From: Alcaligenaceae bacterium
GTDB taxonomy: Bacteria > Pseudomonadota > Gammaproteobacteria > Burkholderiales > Burkholderiaceae_B
Length of the DNA: 6,625 bases
Assembly: GCA_012512545.1 (NCBI GenBank)
Contig: JAAZDZ010000253.1
Location: 1-6,625 of the forward strand
Direction: 5' to 3'
In this document: one piece after another, positions 1-6,625 of the stretch
Layout: every line of letters starts with the position of its first letter
Position numbering within the stretch: position 1 is the first letter of the stretch
Notes under the pieces: model-generated
The model's input: the letters and a program-made list of their open reading frames with translations, nothing else
Told to the model about the DNA's origin: nothing
Databases searched by the model: none
Translations under genes and position numbers: made by a program

Positions 1-571
1 GTTCGAGGGTGTTTTCAATATTGCGCAGAATGCCGCGGGCCGAAGTGATGTGGTTGCGCGCCCAGAGGTCGCGGAAATCCGCCAGCCACAGCGTTTGGGG
101 GTGCGCAGCCTTCAGGTGGCTGGCCACCATATGCGCGGCGGGCGGGGAATGCGAGCTGACGATGGCGTCGTAGCGATGCCGGGTCATGATCTCCAGCCCT
201 TTGCGCCGCGCCGGGCCTATCCAGAGGTCGTGAATATCGATCAGTGAGCCAATATGGCTGCGCAGGCGTCTGACGCGCAGCCGCAGGCGTTGCCCGGCGG
301 TTTCCGGCGTAGCGCCGTCATCCTTTCTGACCGGAGCACGGCGTTCAAGACGCTGGCGCAGCCAGGCCGGCAGATAGGGCACTTCGACCACCTTGATGCC
401 CGTTGGCATGGCGGGTTCCAGCCCGTGAGGGCCAAGGAAGGCGTATTTCTGCGTGGTCAGCACCGTGACTTCATGCCCTTGTAAGGCCCAGTATTTGGCC
501 CATTGCCCCACGCGCAGAACGGCGATGCGGTTCTGCGGATAGAAATAACAGGTGACAAGAAGAATGCGCAT
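1..571 (-). CDS. wlbE: GT4-family glycosyltransferase, WlbE/WbpH-like, N-terminal part (cut by left edge)
   Basis: An open frame starts at the ATG at 571-569 and runs without a stop off the left edge, giving 190 residues. It begins MRILLVTCYFYPQNR, the usual N-terminal strand and loop of GT-B glycosyltransferases. VGQWAKYWALQGHEVTVLT follows at about 21-39, then SSHSPPAAHMVA at about 139-150 and W-L-A-DFRDLW at 162-170. The DFRDLW block and the SxHPP-like block are what I associate with the WlbE/WbpH type, which adds diacetamido-mannuronic acid (or a related sugar) to a lipid-linked or LPS-core acceptor at the cytoplasmic membrane face. The C-terminal donor-binding domain with its EX7E motif is outside the window. 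The gene begins 5 bases after the wlbD stop, and a GGAG lies 11 bases before the ATG inside wlbD. Position directly after wlbD agrees with the Bordetella order. GT4 membership is fairly sure; the exact ortholog and sugar specificity are inferred. Confidence 0.82.
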   Translation of the reverse strand, partial: MRILLVTCYFYPQNRIAVLRVGQWAKYWALQGHEVTVLTTQKYAFLGPHGLEPAMPTGIKVVEVPYLPAWLRQRLERRAPVRKDDGATPETAGQRLRLRVRRLRSHIGSLIDIHDLWIGPARRKGLEIMTRHRYDAIVSSHSPPAAHMVASHLKAAHPQTLWLADFRDLWARNHITSARGILRNIENTLE

Positions 572-576
572 GGCGA

Positions 577-1641
577 TCAGGGCTCCGCAAGTATCCGGGC
601 AATGAATTGGGCGGCGCGGCCATCGCCATACAGATCGCCGCAACTGGGGTGGGACATCGGGGCGTTGATCTGTTCGGCAATCAGCCCGGGGTCGGCGCCG
701 GTCAGGGTGTTCACGCCCAGCTCCACCAATTCCGTCCATTCGGTTTCATCACGCAGGGTGATGCAGGGCTTGCCGTGGAAATACGCCTCTTTCTGCACAC
801 CGCCCGAATCTGTGACGACCGCTGCGCAATGCATTTCCAGCCAGGCCATTTCCAGATATCCCACCGGCTCGACAATGTGCAGCTGGGATGAGGGCTGCAG
901 GTTCAGGCGTTCCAGCGTCTTGCGGGTGCGCGGGTGCAGCGGCAGGACGATGGGGCGTTCGGAAGCCGCCAGACCGTAAAAGATGTTCCGCAGGCGTTGC
1001 GGGCAATCGGTGTTTTCGGCCCGGTGCAGGGTGCACAGCAGGAAGGCGTCGTCTTGCAGACTGAGATCGTCGAACCAGGCAGGGCGGCGGGCCAGCTCCC
1101 TGTAATACAGTGCGGCGTCCATCATGACATCGCCTGTCAGGTGAATGCGGCCCGGATCAATGCCTTCCTGGCGCAACTGCCGTCCGGCAGCCGGGGTCGG
1201 CACAAACAGAAGCTCGGACAGATGGTCAGTCAGCACACGGTTGATTTCTTCGGGCATGCGCCGGTTGAAGGAACGCAGTCCGGCTTCCACATGAGCCACC
1301 GGTATGTGCAGCTTGGCAGCCGCCAGGGCGCCAGCCAGCGTCGAGTTGGTATCGCCATAGACCAGCACCCAGTCGGGCCGTTCGGCCAGCAATATGGCTT
1401 CAATGCTTTGCAGCTGTGCGCCCGTCATGGCGCCATGGCTGCCGCCGCCCGTGCCCAGTTGGTGATCGGGCCGGGGGATGTCCATTTCCTCAAAGAAGAT
1501 GTCGGACATGCCGGGGTCGTAATGCTGGCCGGTATGGATGATCCGCTCATGCAGCCCCGGCTGCGTGGCGATGGCGCGCGACACGGCTGCGGCCTTGACG
1601 AATTGGGGCCTTGCGCCCAGTACGGTCATGATGGTTTTCAC
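577..1641 (-). CDS. wlbD: Non-hydrolysing UDP-sugar 2-epimerase, probably UDP-GlcNAc(3NAc)A 2-epimerase WlbD/WbpI
   Basis: This 354-residue protein has the normal length and all signature blocks of the WecB/WbpI family: GARPQFVKAA (9-18), HTGQHYD (36-42), VYGDTNSTLAGAL (94-106), HVEAGLRS (117-124), MPEEINR (129-135), GDVMMDA (170-176), TLHRAEN (204-210), PLHPRTR (234-240) and TDSGGVQKEA (277-286). D97, E119, E131 and H206 fall where the family's catalytic and UDP-binding residues lie. The reaction is C2 inversion through anti-elimination and re-addition of UDP. Next to wlbA, wlbB and wlbC the likely substrate is UDP-GlcNAc(3NAc)A rather than UDP-GlcNAc; this substrate call comes from context. 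The start is GTG at 1641-1639, overlapping the TGA of the upstream gene in a GTGA junction and preceded by AGGAG. An ATG four codons later (1629-1627) is possible, but the N-terminal Lys-x-Ile before the first strand is typical of the family. Confidence 0.93.
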   Translation of the reverse strand: MKTIMTVLGARPQFVKAAAVSRAIATQPGLHERIIHTGQHYDPGMSDIFFEEMDIPRPDHQLGTGGGSHGAMTGAQLQSIEAILLAERPDWVLVYGDTNSTLAGALAAAKLHIPVAHVEAGLRSFNRRMPEEINRVLTDHLSELLFVPTPAAGRQLRQEGIDPGRIHLTGDVMMDAALYYRELARRPAWFDDLSLQDDAFLLCTLHRAENTDCPQRLRNIFYGLAASERPIVLPLHPRTRKTLERLNLQPSSQLHIVEPVGYLEMAWLEMHCAAVVTDSGGVQKEAYFHGKPCITLRDETEWTELVELGVNTLTGADPGLIAEQINAPMSHPSCGDLYGDGRAAQFIARILAEP

Positions 1642-3119
1642 GCCAGCTCCTGATGTCGCTTGAGCACGCTTTCATAGACCTGGCGCTGATGCGGATACTC
1701 AAGCATGGTGTTGTGCCACAGCAGGGTGAAGCTGCCGCCTACCCGGTGGCAGGCCCGCATCAGGCGCGCCAGTCGCGCTTCGGCGGCGCGGCTGTCCTGC
1801 GGGCGCAGCCCCTGGATGATGGTGGACTCCATGACGATCAAAGGCCGCAGGCGCAGCTTCAGGGCCTGCCCCCTTTGCGGGTCGAAAGCCTGGTATTCAT
1901 GGCAGGTTCCGCAGCGAAAGCCGGGGTGCCTGGCATAGCCCAGCGTGGTGTCATAAGCCAGGCCGGCAGCTTCCAGCCCTCGCGGCGTTTCGGGGGTCTG
2001 CCAGCGCAGATAGTGCATGCGCACGCCGAACGTCTGCTGGCGGACCCCGGCTTGTTCGCAGAACCGGCGCAGCTGATCGGCTTCGGTTTTCAGGGCATGC
2101 GCATCCAGATAGGTGTTGTAGCTGGGGTGCAGGCCCACCTCGTGGCCGCGCTTATGAATGCGCCGCATCAGAGTGAGAATGGCAGGGTGGCCGGGCGGGT
2201 AGTGGCCGTCGCGGCGGTTATCGGTACGACCGCAAATGAAGTAGAAGGCATTGCGCAGGCCCGCTTTTTCCGAACGGTCCATGATCCAGTCAAATGTATT
2301 GAAGGGGTCACGTTCGTCCAGGCGCTGTTCTGATCTCTTCCAGAGCGCGGGCGCCCGAAGCAGGGCCTGGCGGTCGCGTTGGCGCTCGCGCAGCAGATCC
2401 ACCATGATGTTGCGCGCCAGGCGGCCGGCGCCGATCAGGCCGTAGCGGACCGGGGTATCTACATCGTGTGTCAGGCGAATTGAGTACTGATGCTGCCGCA
2501 GCGACAGCCGGGGCCAGGTAATGCGCATGGCCCGGCCCAGCACTTCGAACCATTCATCCACAATGGGGCGCTCCAGATAGCCATGGCGGAAGGCGTGCGA
2601 GGCTTCTGCCGGAAAGCGCCCGTGCGGGTCCAGTGCGTAGCTGCCCAGCTCTTCGTGGCGGCTGAGCATCCAGTAGGCCAGCCCCAGAACATCGTAGTGA
2701 AGCAGGCAGCCCTGCTCATCGTGTTCGACAATCTGCAGCGGCACCCGTGCGGCGCCGGGAGTCGGCAGACCGATGCAGGCGTTCGGCAGCCAGGGGGTTT
2801 CTTCCTTCGGCAGCCAATGGCCGCAGGGCAGCGTTCCCGGCTCAGCCAGAAAAGCATGGAAATCGCAGCGTATGTGAATGCGCCGTTCGCTCTGCGGCAA
2901 CGCCAGGCACCAGTTGCCGTTCGGCATCTGCTGCAGGAGCAGGTCATCATGGAAGCGTTCACGCAACAGGTTCTGCAGCCAGGCGATCACCGCTGGCTGC
3001 ACTGGTGCAGGACGGGCTGCCGGGCTTACGCCCTTTGCGAACTCGCCCGTAGCGAATCCAGGAACAGATAGCCCGCCAGCATCTTTGACGGTGTTTTCGA
3101 CACGGAAAAATACGGACAT
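1638..3119 (-). CDS. Polysaccharide-deacetylase-like protein with N-terminal DUF7033-type region
   Basis: This is a 493-residue protein without signal peptide or membrane segment. Residues about 140-195 carry D-V-L-G-x-A-Y-W-MLSRHEELGSY, then DPHGRFPAEASHAFRHG and L-x-RPIVDEW. I recognise this pattern from the DUF7033 region that precedes a NodB-like deacetylase domain. The NodB-like half starts at LTHDVDTP (216-223) and continues with GHEVGLHPSYN (325-335), GVRMHYLRW (365-373), YDTTLGY (389-395), GFRCGTC (400-406) and LLWHN (466-470). D219 and D221 are candidates for the catalytic and metal Asp, H331 for a metal His, and H469 for the final-motif His. The second metal His of the classical HxxxH motif is replaced by N335. 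Members are expected to remove an N- or O-acyl group from a sugar, here probably in the cytoplasm, but the substrate is unknown. The start overlaps the upstream gene by 94 bases and has a GGGGGT 5 bases before it; M65 would cut into the N-terminal region. The fold is fairly sure, the activity is not. Confidence 0.82.
   Translation of the reverse strand: MSVFFRVENTVKDAGGLSVPGFATGEFAKGVSPAARPAPVQPAVIAWLQNLLRERFHDDLLLQQMPNGNWCLALPQSERRIHIRCDFHAFLAEPGTLPCGHWLPKEETPWLPNACIGLPTPGAARVPLQIVEHDEQGCLLHYDVLGLAYWMLSRHEELGSYALDPHGRFPAEASHAFRHGYLERPIVDEWFEVLGRAMRITWPRLSLRQHQYSIRLTHDVDTPVRYGLIGAGRLARNIMVDLLRERQRDRQALLRAPALWKRSEQRLDERDPFNTFDWIMDRSEKAGLRNAFYFICGRTDNRRDGHYPPGHPAILTLMRRIHKRGHEVGLHPSYNTYLDAHALKTEADQLRRFCEQAGVRQQTFGVRMHYLRWQTPETPRGLEAAGLAYDTTLGYARHPGFRCGTCHEYQAFDPQRGQALKLRLRPLIVMESTIIQGLRPQDSRAAEARLARLMRACHRVGGSFTLLWHNTMLEYPHQRQVYESVLKRHQELA
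1647..1651 (-). promoter_or_regulatory. Ribosome-binding site of wlbD (AGGAG) before a GTG start
   Basis: AGGAG on the minus strand, 5 bases before the GTG at 1641-1639 and inside the last codons of the deacetylase-like gene. It favours GTG over the ATG at 1629 as the wlbD start. The start overlaps the upstream TGA as GTGA, which suits termination-reinitiation coupling. Confidence 0.7.
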
Positions 3120-4000
3120 TGTGTACCCCCGAAAGCGCGGACGAATTGTTCGATGGGCTCGGCCATGGAGCCGCAGAAGTCAAAACTCCGCGTGGCTGTG
3201 CTCACATGCTTGATGGCCTCCCACATGCACAGGCTGGCCGCCCCGCTGTTGCGTAACTCAGGATCGCCGCCGCCCAGCAGGTAGTAGGCGCTGTTGGCAT
3301 CCCAGACGACGTAGACCGTGGCGTGCTGGCGGCTCTGCGAGTCTTCCGCGATAAAAAAGGCGCGCTGGCCGCGTTGAGCGCAGGCGGTGTCTATGGCCCG
3401 CACCACATGTTCCGGACAGGGCGCCAGACGGCCCTGGCGCGCGAAACTCATGTGATGCAGCCGCAGCATGTCTTCCAGCGGCCGGTCATCGCGCACGCAG
3501 AGCTGGAAGCGGTTGGACGCTTTGCGGATTTCCTTGCGGATGTTTTCCTGGAAACCGTCCCAGACGGCGTTCGGGTCGCTCAGGTCGGGTATGACGTAGC
3601 TGTAGTCGGTGGTCTGGCGAAACCCGCTCCAGCGAAAGGGCAGCCAGTTGGTCTGGCTGTAATGCCATTTCTGCTGAAAGTGGTCGAAGGGCGGAAGTTG
3701 CGCAATCAGCGCCTGCAACAGATCTTTCTGCTGGCTGATACGCCGGGGCGGCTTGGCCGTGGAAGGTCGCAGCCACGGCCCGAGCGAAAGTGTCAGCCAG
3801 GGCTGAGTGGAAAGCCGGAACCCGGCCCGCCGCCGCTCCAGGTAAGGCATGGTGGCCAGTATCTGCCCGCCTTTCTCGACCAGGGCGACGCCCCAGCCGT
3901 CCGGCCCGGTAACGGCATCGAGCCACCAGGGCTGGCTGAACAGGGAAATGGACGGCTCCTGCTCGCAGAGCTGTCGATACGCTTCTTTCTTGTAGCGCAT
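3026..4000 (-). CDS. FemAB/GNAT-like acyltransferase (Acetyltransf_6 type)
   Basis: This is a 324-residue soluble protein. The N-terminal half has FSQPWWLDAV (21-30), a hydrophobic strand ending in ATMPY (49-53) and several Trp/Pro-rich segments. The C-terminal half carries the signs of a FemAB-like double-GNAT fold: WDGFQENIRKEIRKA (147-161), AFFIAED (214-220), ATVYVVWDANSAYYLLGG (227-244), SGAASLCMWEAIKH (252-265), FDFCGSM (273-279), then IEQFVRAFGG and PYFSVSK (296-302). Relatives move an acyl or aminoacyl group from a CoA or tRNA donor to an amine. Neither donor nor acceptor can be read here. Its position directly before a deacetylase-like gene, inside a diacetamido-sugar locus, suggests it acylates an amino group on the sugar; that is inference. 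The ATG at 4000-3998 has GGAG 7 bases upstream. The 47-base gap to wlbC is the longest gap in the window. The last 30 or so codons are also read in another frame as the start of the deacetylase-like gene. Confidence 0.78.
   Translation of the reverse strand: MRYKKEAYRQLCEQEPSISLFSQPWWLDAVTGPDGWGVALVEKGGQILATMPYLERRRAGFRLSTQPWLTLSLGPWLRPSTAKPPRRISQQKDLLQALIAQLPPFDHFQQKWHYSQTNWLPFRWSGFRQTTDYSYVIPDLSDPNAVWDGFQENIRKEIRKASNRFQLCVRDDRPLEDMLRLHHMSFARQGRLAPCPEHVVRAIDTACAQRGQRAFFIAEDSQSRQHATVYVVWDANSAYYLLGGGDPELRNSGAASLCMWEAIKHVSTATRSFDFCGSMAEPIEQFVRAFGGTQCPYFSVSKTPSKMLAGYLFLDSLRASSQRA
3125..3130 (-). promoter_or_regulatory. Probable ribosome-binding site of the deacetylase-like gene (GGGGGT)
   Basis: GGGGGT on the minus strand differs by one base from GGAGGT and lies 5 bases before the ATG at 3119-3117. 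It lies inside the upstream acyltransferase gene and supports the long reading of the deacetylase, and so the 94-base overlap. Confidence 0.5.
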
Positions 4001-4007
4001 GGCGTGT

Positions 4008-4011
4008 CTCC
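4008..4011 (-). promoter_or_regulatory. Ribosome-binding site of the FemAB-like gene (GGAG)
   Basis: GGAG on the minus strand, 7 bases before the ATG at 4000-3998, within the 47-base gap after wlbC. The gap holds no visible hairpin with a T-run, so read-through from wlbC is expected. Confidence 0.6.
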
Positions 4012-4047
4012 GATATTTTCAAGTTGTGGTGTTGTCTGCCGCGAAAT

Positions 4048-5145
4048 TCAGCAGAACACTTCAGAGTCCTGCAGCGCTTCCACAATGATTTGTTGTTGCC
4101 GCAGGGACAGGTAGGGGTGCATGGGCAGGCTGAACACCTGGTCGGCAGTGCGTTCGCTGACGGGCAGGCAGGTTTCCGCGCATGCCACGGCAGGCTGCCG
4201 ATGCAAAGGCAAGGGGTAATGGATCATGGTGGGAATGCCTGTGTTGTCCAGTCGCTGCCGCAGCAGTTGCCGCTCGTGCGAATGCAGGGTGTATTGCGCA
4301 TGGACGCTGGTGTTGCCGGGGGCGACCTGAGGCGCCGAACGGATGCCGGCTTCCGCCAGCAGCCGCTCATAGCCAGAGGCCACCTGCTGCCGCAGGCCGA
4401 TCTCATCCTCAAAGATTTCCAGCTTGGCCAGCAGCACGGCCGCCTGCAGAGTGTCCAGACGGCTGTTCATGCCCAGCACAGCATGGTGATAGCGGCGGTC
4501 CTGGCCATGGCGGGCAATCCGCCGCAAGCGTTGCGCCAATTGCGCGTCGCTGGTGAACAGGGCGCCGCCATCGCCATAGCACCCCAGCGGCTTGCTGGGA
4601 AAGAAGCTGGTGCAGGCCACAGTGCTCAGATTGCACGAGCGGCGCTCGCGATAGGTGGCGCCAAAGCTCTGGGCGGCATCTTCAATGACGGCCAGATGAT
4701 GGCGTTCTGCGATCGCCTCCAGGGCGTCCATGTCGGCGCACTGCCCAAATAGCGAAACAGGCATGATGGCCCGGGTGCGCGGTGTGATCCGCGCCTCTAC
4801 GGATGCCGGGTCAACGGTGTAGGAGGACGCGTCGATATCGGCATAGACCGGCCTGGCACCTGCCAGCGTAATCGCTTCGGCAGTGGCGATATAGGCAAAG
4901 CCCGGCGTAATCACTTCGTCGCCGGGGCCGATGCCCAGGCCCATCAAGGCAATCTGCAGGGCGTCCGTGCCATTGCCGCAGGTAATGCAATGCCGGGCGC
5001 CGGTGAAGGTCGCGAGCGCGTCTTCCAGTTGTTCGACTTCCGGCCCCAATATGTATTGCCCATGTCTGAGCACGGCGGCAATGCGGGTATCCAGCGAATC
5101 ACGAATGCGTTTCTGCTGGGTCTTGAGATCGATGAAATCCATCAT
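4048..5145 (-). CDS. wlbC: PLP-dependent sugar aminotransferase WlbC/WbpE (DegT/DnrJ/EryC1/StrS family)
   Basis: The protein is 365 residues from the chosen ATG and begins [11 protein letters not shown]. It transaminates UDP-3-keto-GlcNAcA to UDP-GlcNAc(3NH2)A, normally with glutamate as donor, between the WlbA and WlbB steps. Visible family blocks are [10 protein letters not shown] (32-41), [11 protein letters not shown] (57-67), [12 protein letters not shown] (81-92), [10 protein letters not shown] (154-163) and the PLP-lysine segment [16 protein letters not shown] (180-195). D156 is the pyridine-nitrogen Asp and K185 the Schiff-base lysine, the same number I recall for Pseudomonas WbpE. 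Substrate assignment rests on the match to WbpE/WlbC and on its neighbours. An upstream in-frame ATG at 5178 would add 11 residues but has no good ribosome-binding site, whereas AGGA lies 8 bases before the ATG at 5145. An ATG at 5142 follows directly. The start lies inside the 3' end of wlbB, a 47-base overlap consistent with translational coupling. Confidence 0.94.
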   Translation of the reverse strand: MMDFIDLKTQQKRIRDSLDTRIAAVLRHGQYILGPEVEQLEDALATFTGARHCITCGNGTDALQIALMGLGIGPGDEVITPGFAYIATAEAITLAGARPVYADIDASSYTVDPASVEARITPRTRAIMPVSLFGQCADMDALEAIAERHHLAVIEDAAQSFGATYRERRSCNLSTVACTSFFPSKPLGCYGDGGALFTSDAQLAQRLRRIARHGQDRRYHHAVLGMNSRLDTLQAAVLLAKLEIFEDEIGLRQQVASGYERLLAEAGIRSAPQVAPGNTSVHAQYTLHSHERQLLRQRLDNTGIPTMIHYPLPLHRQPAVACAETCLPVSERTADQVFSLPMHPYLSLRQQQIIVEALQDSEVFC

Positions 5146-5728
5146 GACTGGCGTCCTGTCGTGTAAGCGTGTTTCCATTCAGTAGGTAGAGATCGCCCGT
5201 ATGCGGGCAGCGCGCCTGGCCCGGACCGCTCAGCGGCAGGGGCAGGCGTTCTCCGTATTCGCTGACCCAGCCGATCTGGCGGGCGGGCACGCCCACCATC
5301 AGGGCGTGGGCGGGCACATCCTGATTGATGACGGCCCCCGCGCCGACCAGAGCGCTGGCTCCGATGGTCACGCCGCAGACAATGGTGCAGTTGGCGCCCA
5401 GCGTGGCGCCGCGTCTGACCAGGGTGGGGCGGTATTCGTGCTTGCGCTCGATATGCGCCCGCGGGTTGTAGACATTGGTGAACACCATGCTCGGCCCGCA
5501 GAACACATCGTCTTCCAGAGTCACGCCGTCGTAGATCGACACATTGTTCTGAACCTTGCAGCGATCGCCGATGACGGTCTGATGGGCAACGAAGACGTTC
5601 TGGCCGATGGAGACATTGCGGCCGATATACGCCCCCGAGCAGATGTGCGAGAAATGCCAGACGCGCGTGCCGGTACCGATCTGGGCGCCGTCATCGACCA
5701 CGGCGCTGGGATGAATGATTGGATTCAT
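5099..5728 (-). CDS. wlbB: UDP-GlcNAc(3NH2)A N-acetyltransferase WlbB/WbpD (left-handed beta-helix)
   Basis: This 209-residue protein uses acetyl-CoA to acetylate the 3-amino group made by WlbC. The first 150 residues are hexapeptide-repeat coils of a left-handed beta-helix: [14 protein letters not shown] at the start, then repeats such as [15 protein letters not shown] (35-49), a conserved loop [15 protein letters not shown] (77-91), and [28 protein letters not shown] (107-134 in two parts), ending [11 protein letters not shown] (145-155). N85 in the TNVYNPR loop corresponds by my reading to the active-site Asn of Bordetella WlbB, an enzyme described as lacking a usual catalytic base. The ATG is 4 bases after the wlbA stop with no clear ribosome-binding site, so it is probably coupled to wlbA. 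Family members are about 190 residues, so the last 15-20 residues, lying over the start of wlbC, look like an extension past the usual end. Confidence 0.94.
   Translation of the reverse strand: MNPIIHPSAVVDDGAQIGTGTRVWHFSHICSGAYIGRNVSIGQNVFVAHQTVIGDRCKVQNNVSIYDGVTLEDDVFCGPSMVFTNVYNPRAHIERKHEYRPTLVRRGATLGANCTIVCGVTIGASALVGAGAVINQDVPAHALMVGVPARQIGWVSEYGERLPLPLSGPGQARCPHTGDLYLLNGNTLTRQDASHDGFHRSQDPAETHS
5154..5157 (-). promoter_or_regulatory. Ribosome-binding site of wlbC (AGGA), decides the start
   Basis: AGGA on the minus strand, 8 bases before the ATG at 5145-5143 and inside the wlbB reading frame. The alternative ATG at 5178 has only a pyrimidine-rich stretch before it, so 5145 (or the ATG at 5142) is preferred. 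Confidence 0.6.
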
Positions 5729-5732
5729 GGCG

Positions 5733-6625
<893 letters not shown>

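Noticed and set aside
934..1653. Plus-strand open frame of 239 codons opposite wlbD
   Set aside because: It lies wholly antisense to a gene with full family motifs. Its translation is low-complexity and rich in Gly, Ala, Arg and Gln, with no recognisable motif, as expected of a shadow frame in GC-rich DNA.
1653..2333. Plus-strand open frame of 226 codons opposite the deacetylase-like gene
   Set aside because: Antisense shadow of a well-supported gene, with no motif and no convincing ribosome-binding site.
2308..2962. Alternative minus-strand frames inside the deacetylase-like gene (2308-2553 and 2471-2962), as a sign of frameshift
   Set aside because: The main frame carries all family motifs in order from residue 140 to 470 without interruption, so no frameshift is needed and these are shadow frames.
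4001..4047. Possible terminator or promoter in the gap after wlbC
   Set aside because: No inverted repeat followed by a T-run is visible, and there is no clear -35/-10 pair with proper spacing. Only a ribosome-binding site can be supported.
3323..4114. Plus-strand open frame of 263 codons opposite the FemAB-like gene
   Set aside because: It crosses the wlbC/FemAB-like border on the opposite strand and contains no domain I recognise. It is explained by the codon pattern of the minus-strand genes.
4024..4752. Plus-strand open frame of 242 codons opposite wlbC
   Set aside because: It mirrors wlbC codons and shows no protein family features.

Overview
The window is a single stretch of tightly packed genes, all read on the minus strand (transcription runs from high to low coordinates). 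It is the core of a surface-polysaccharide locus of the wlb (bpl) type, which makes UDP-2,3-diacetamido-2,3-dideoxy-D-mannuronic acid, UDP-ManNAc(3NAc)A. The G+C content is roughly 60%. The protein motifs and the order wlbA-wlbB-wlbC ... wlbD-wlbE resemble Bordetella and its relatives. This points to a betaproteobacterium, probably Alcaligenaceae, but the genus cannot be fixed from this window.

In transcription order: wlbA, a 3-dehydrogenase whose N-terminus lies beyond the right edge; wlbB, a left-handed beta-helix N-acetyltransferase; wlbC, a PLP aminotransferase; a FemAB/GNAT-like acyltransferase; a polysaccharide-deacetylase-like protein with an N-terminal region of the DUF7033 type; wlbD, a non-hydrolysing UDP-sugar 2-epimerase; and the N-terminal 190 residues of a GT4 glycosyltransferase resembling WlbE/WbpH, cut by the left edge.

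The expected pathway is: UDP-GlcNAc is oxidised at C6 by an enzyme not encoded here; WlbA oxidises C3; WlbC transaminates C3; WlbB acetylates the 3-amine; WlbD inverts C2; and the glycosyltransferase adds the sugar to the LPS or O-chain acceptor. These are all soluble cytoplasmic or membrane-associated steps, and no signal peptide or membrane segment is visible in any product.

The unusual part is the two-gene insert between wlbC and wlbD, which are adjacent in the Bordetella cluster I know. The two inserted genes overlap by 94 bases. A deacetylase paired with an acyltransferase suggests that an N-acetyl group is removed and replaced by another acyl or aminoacyl group, but this is inference. 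No gap between genes exceeds 47 bases, and I see no internal promoter, terminator, RNA gene, repeat, mobile element or CRISPR array. All genes could be read from one promoter to the right of the window.
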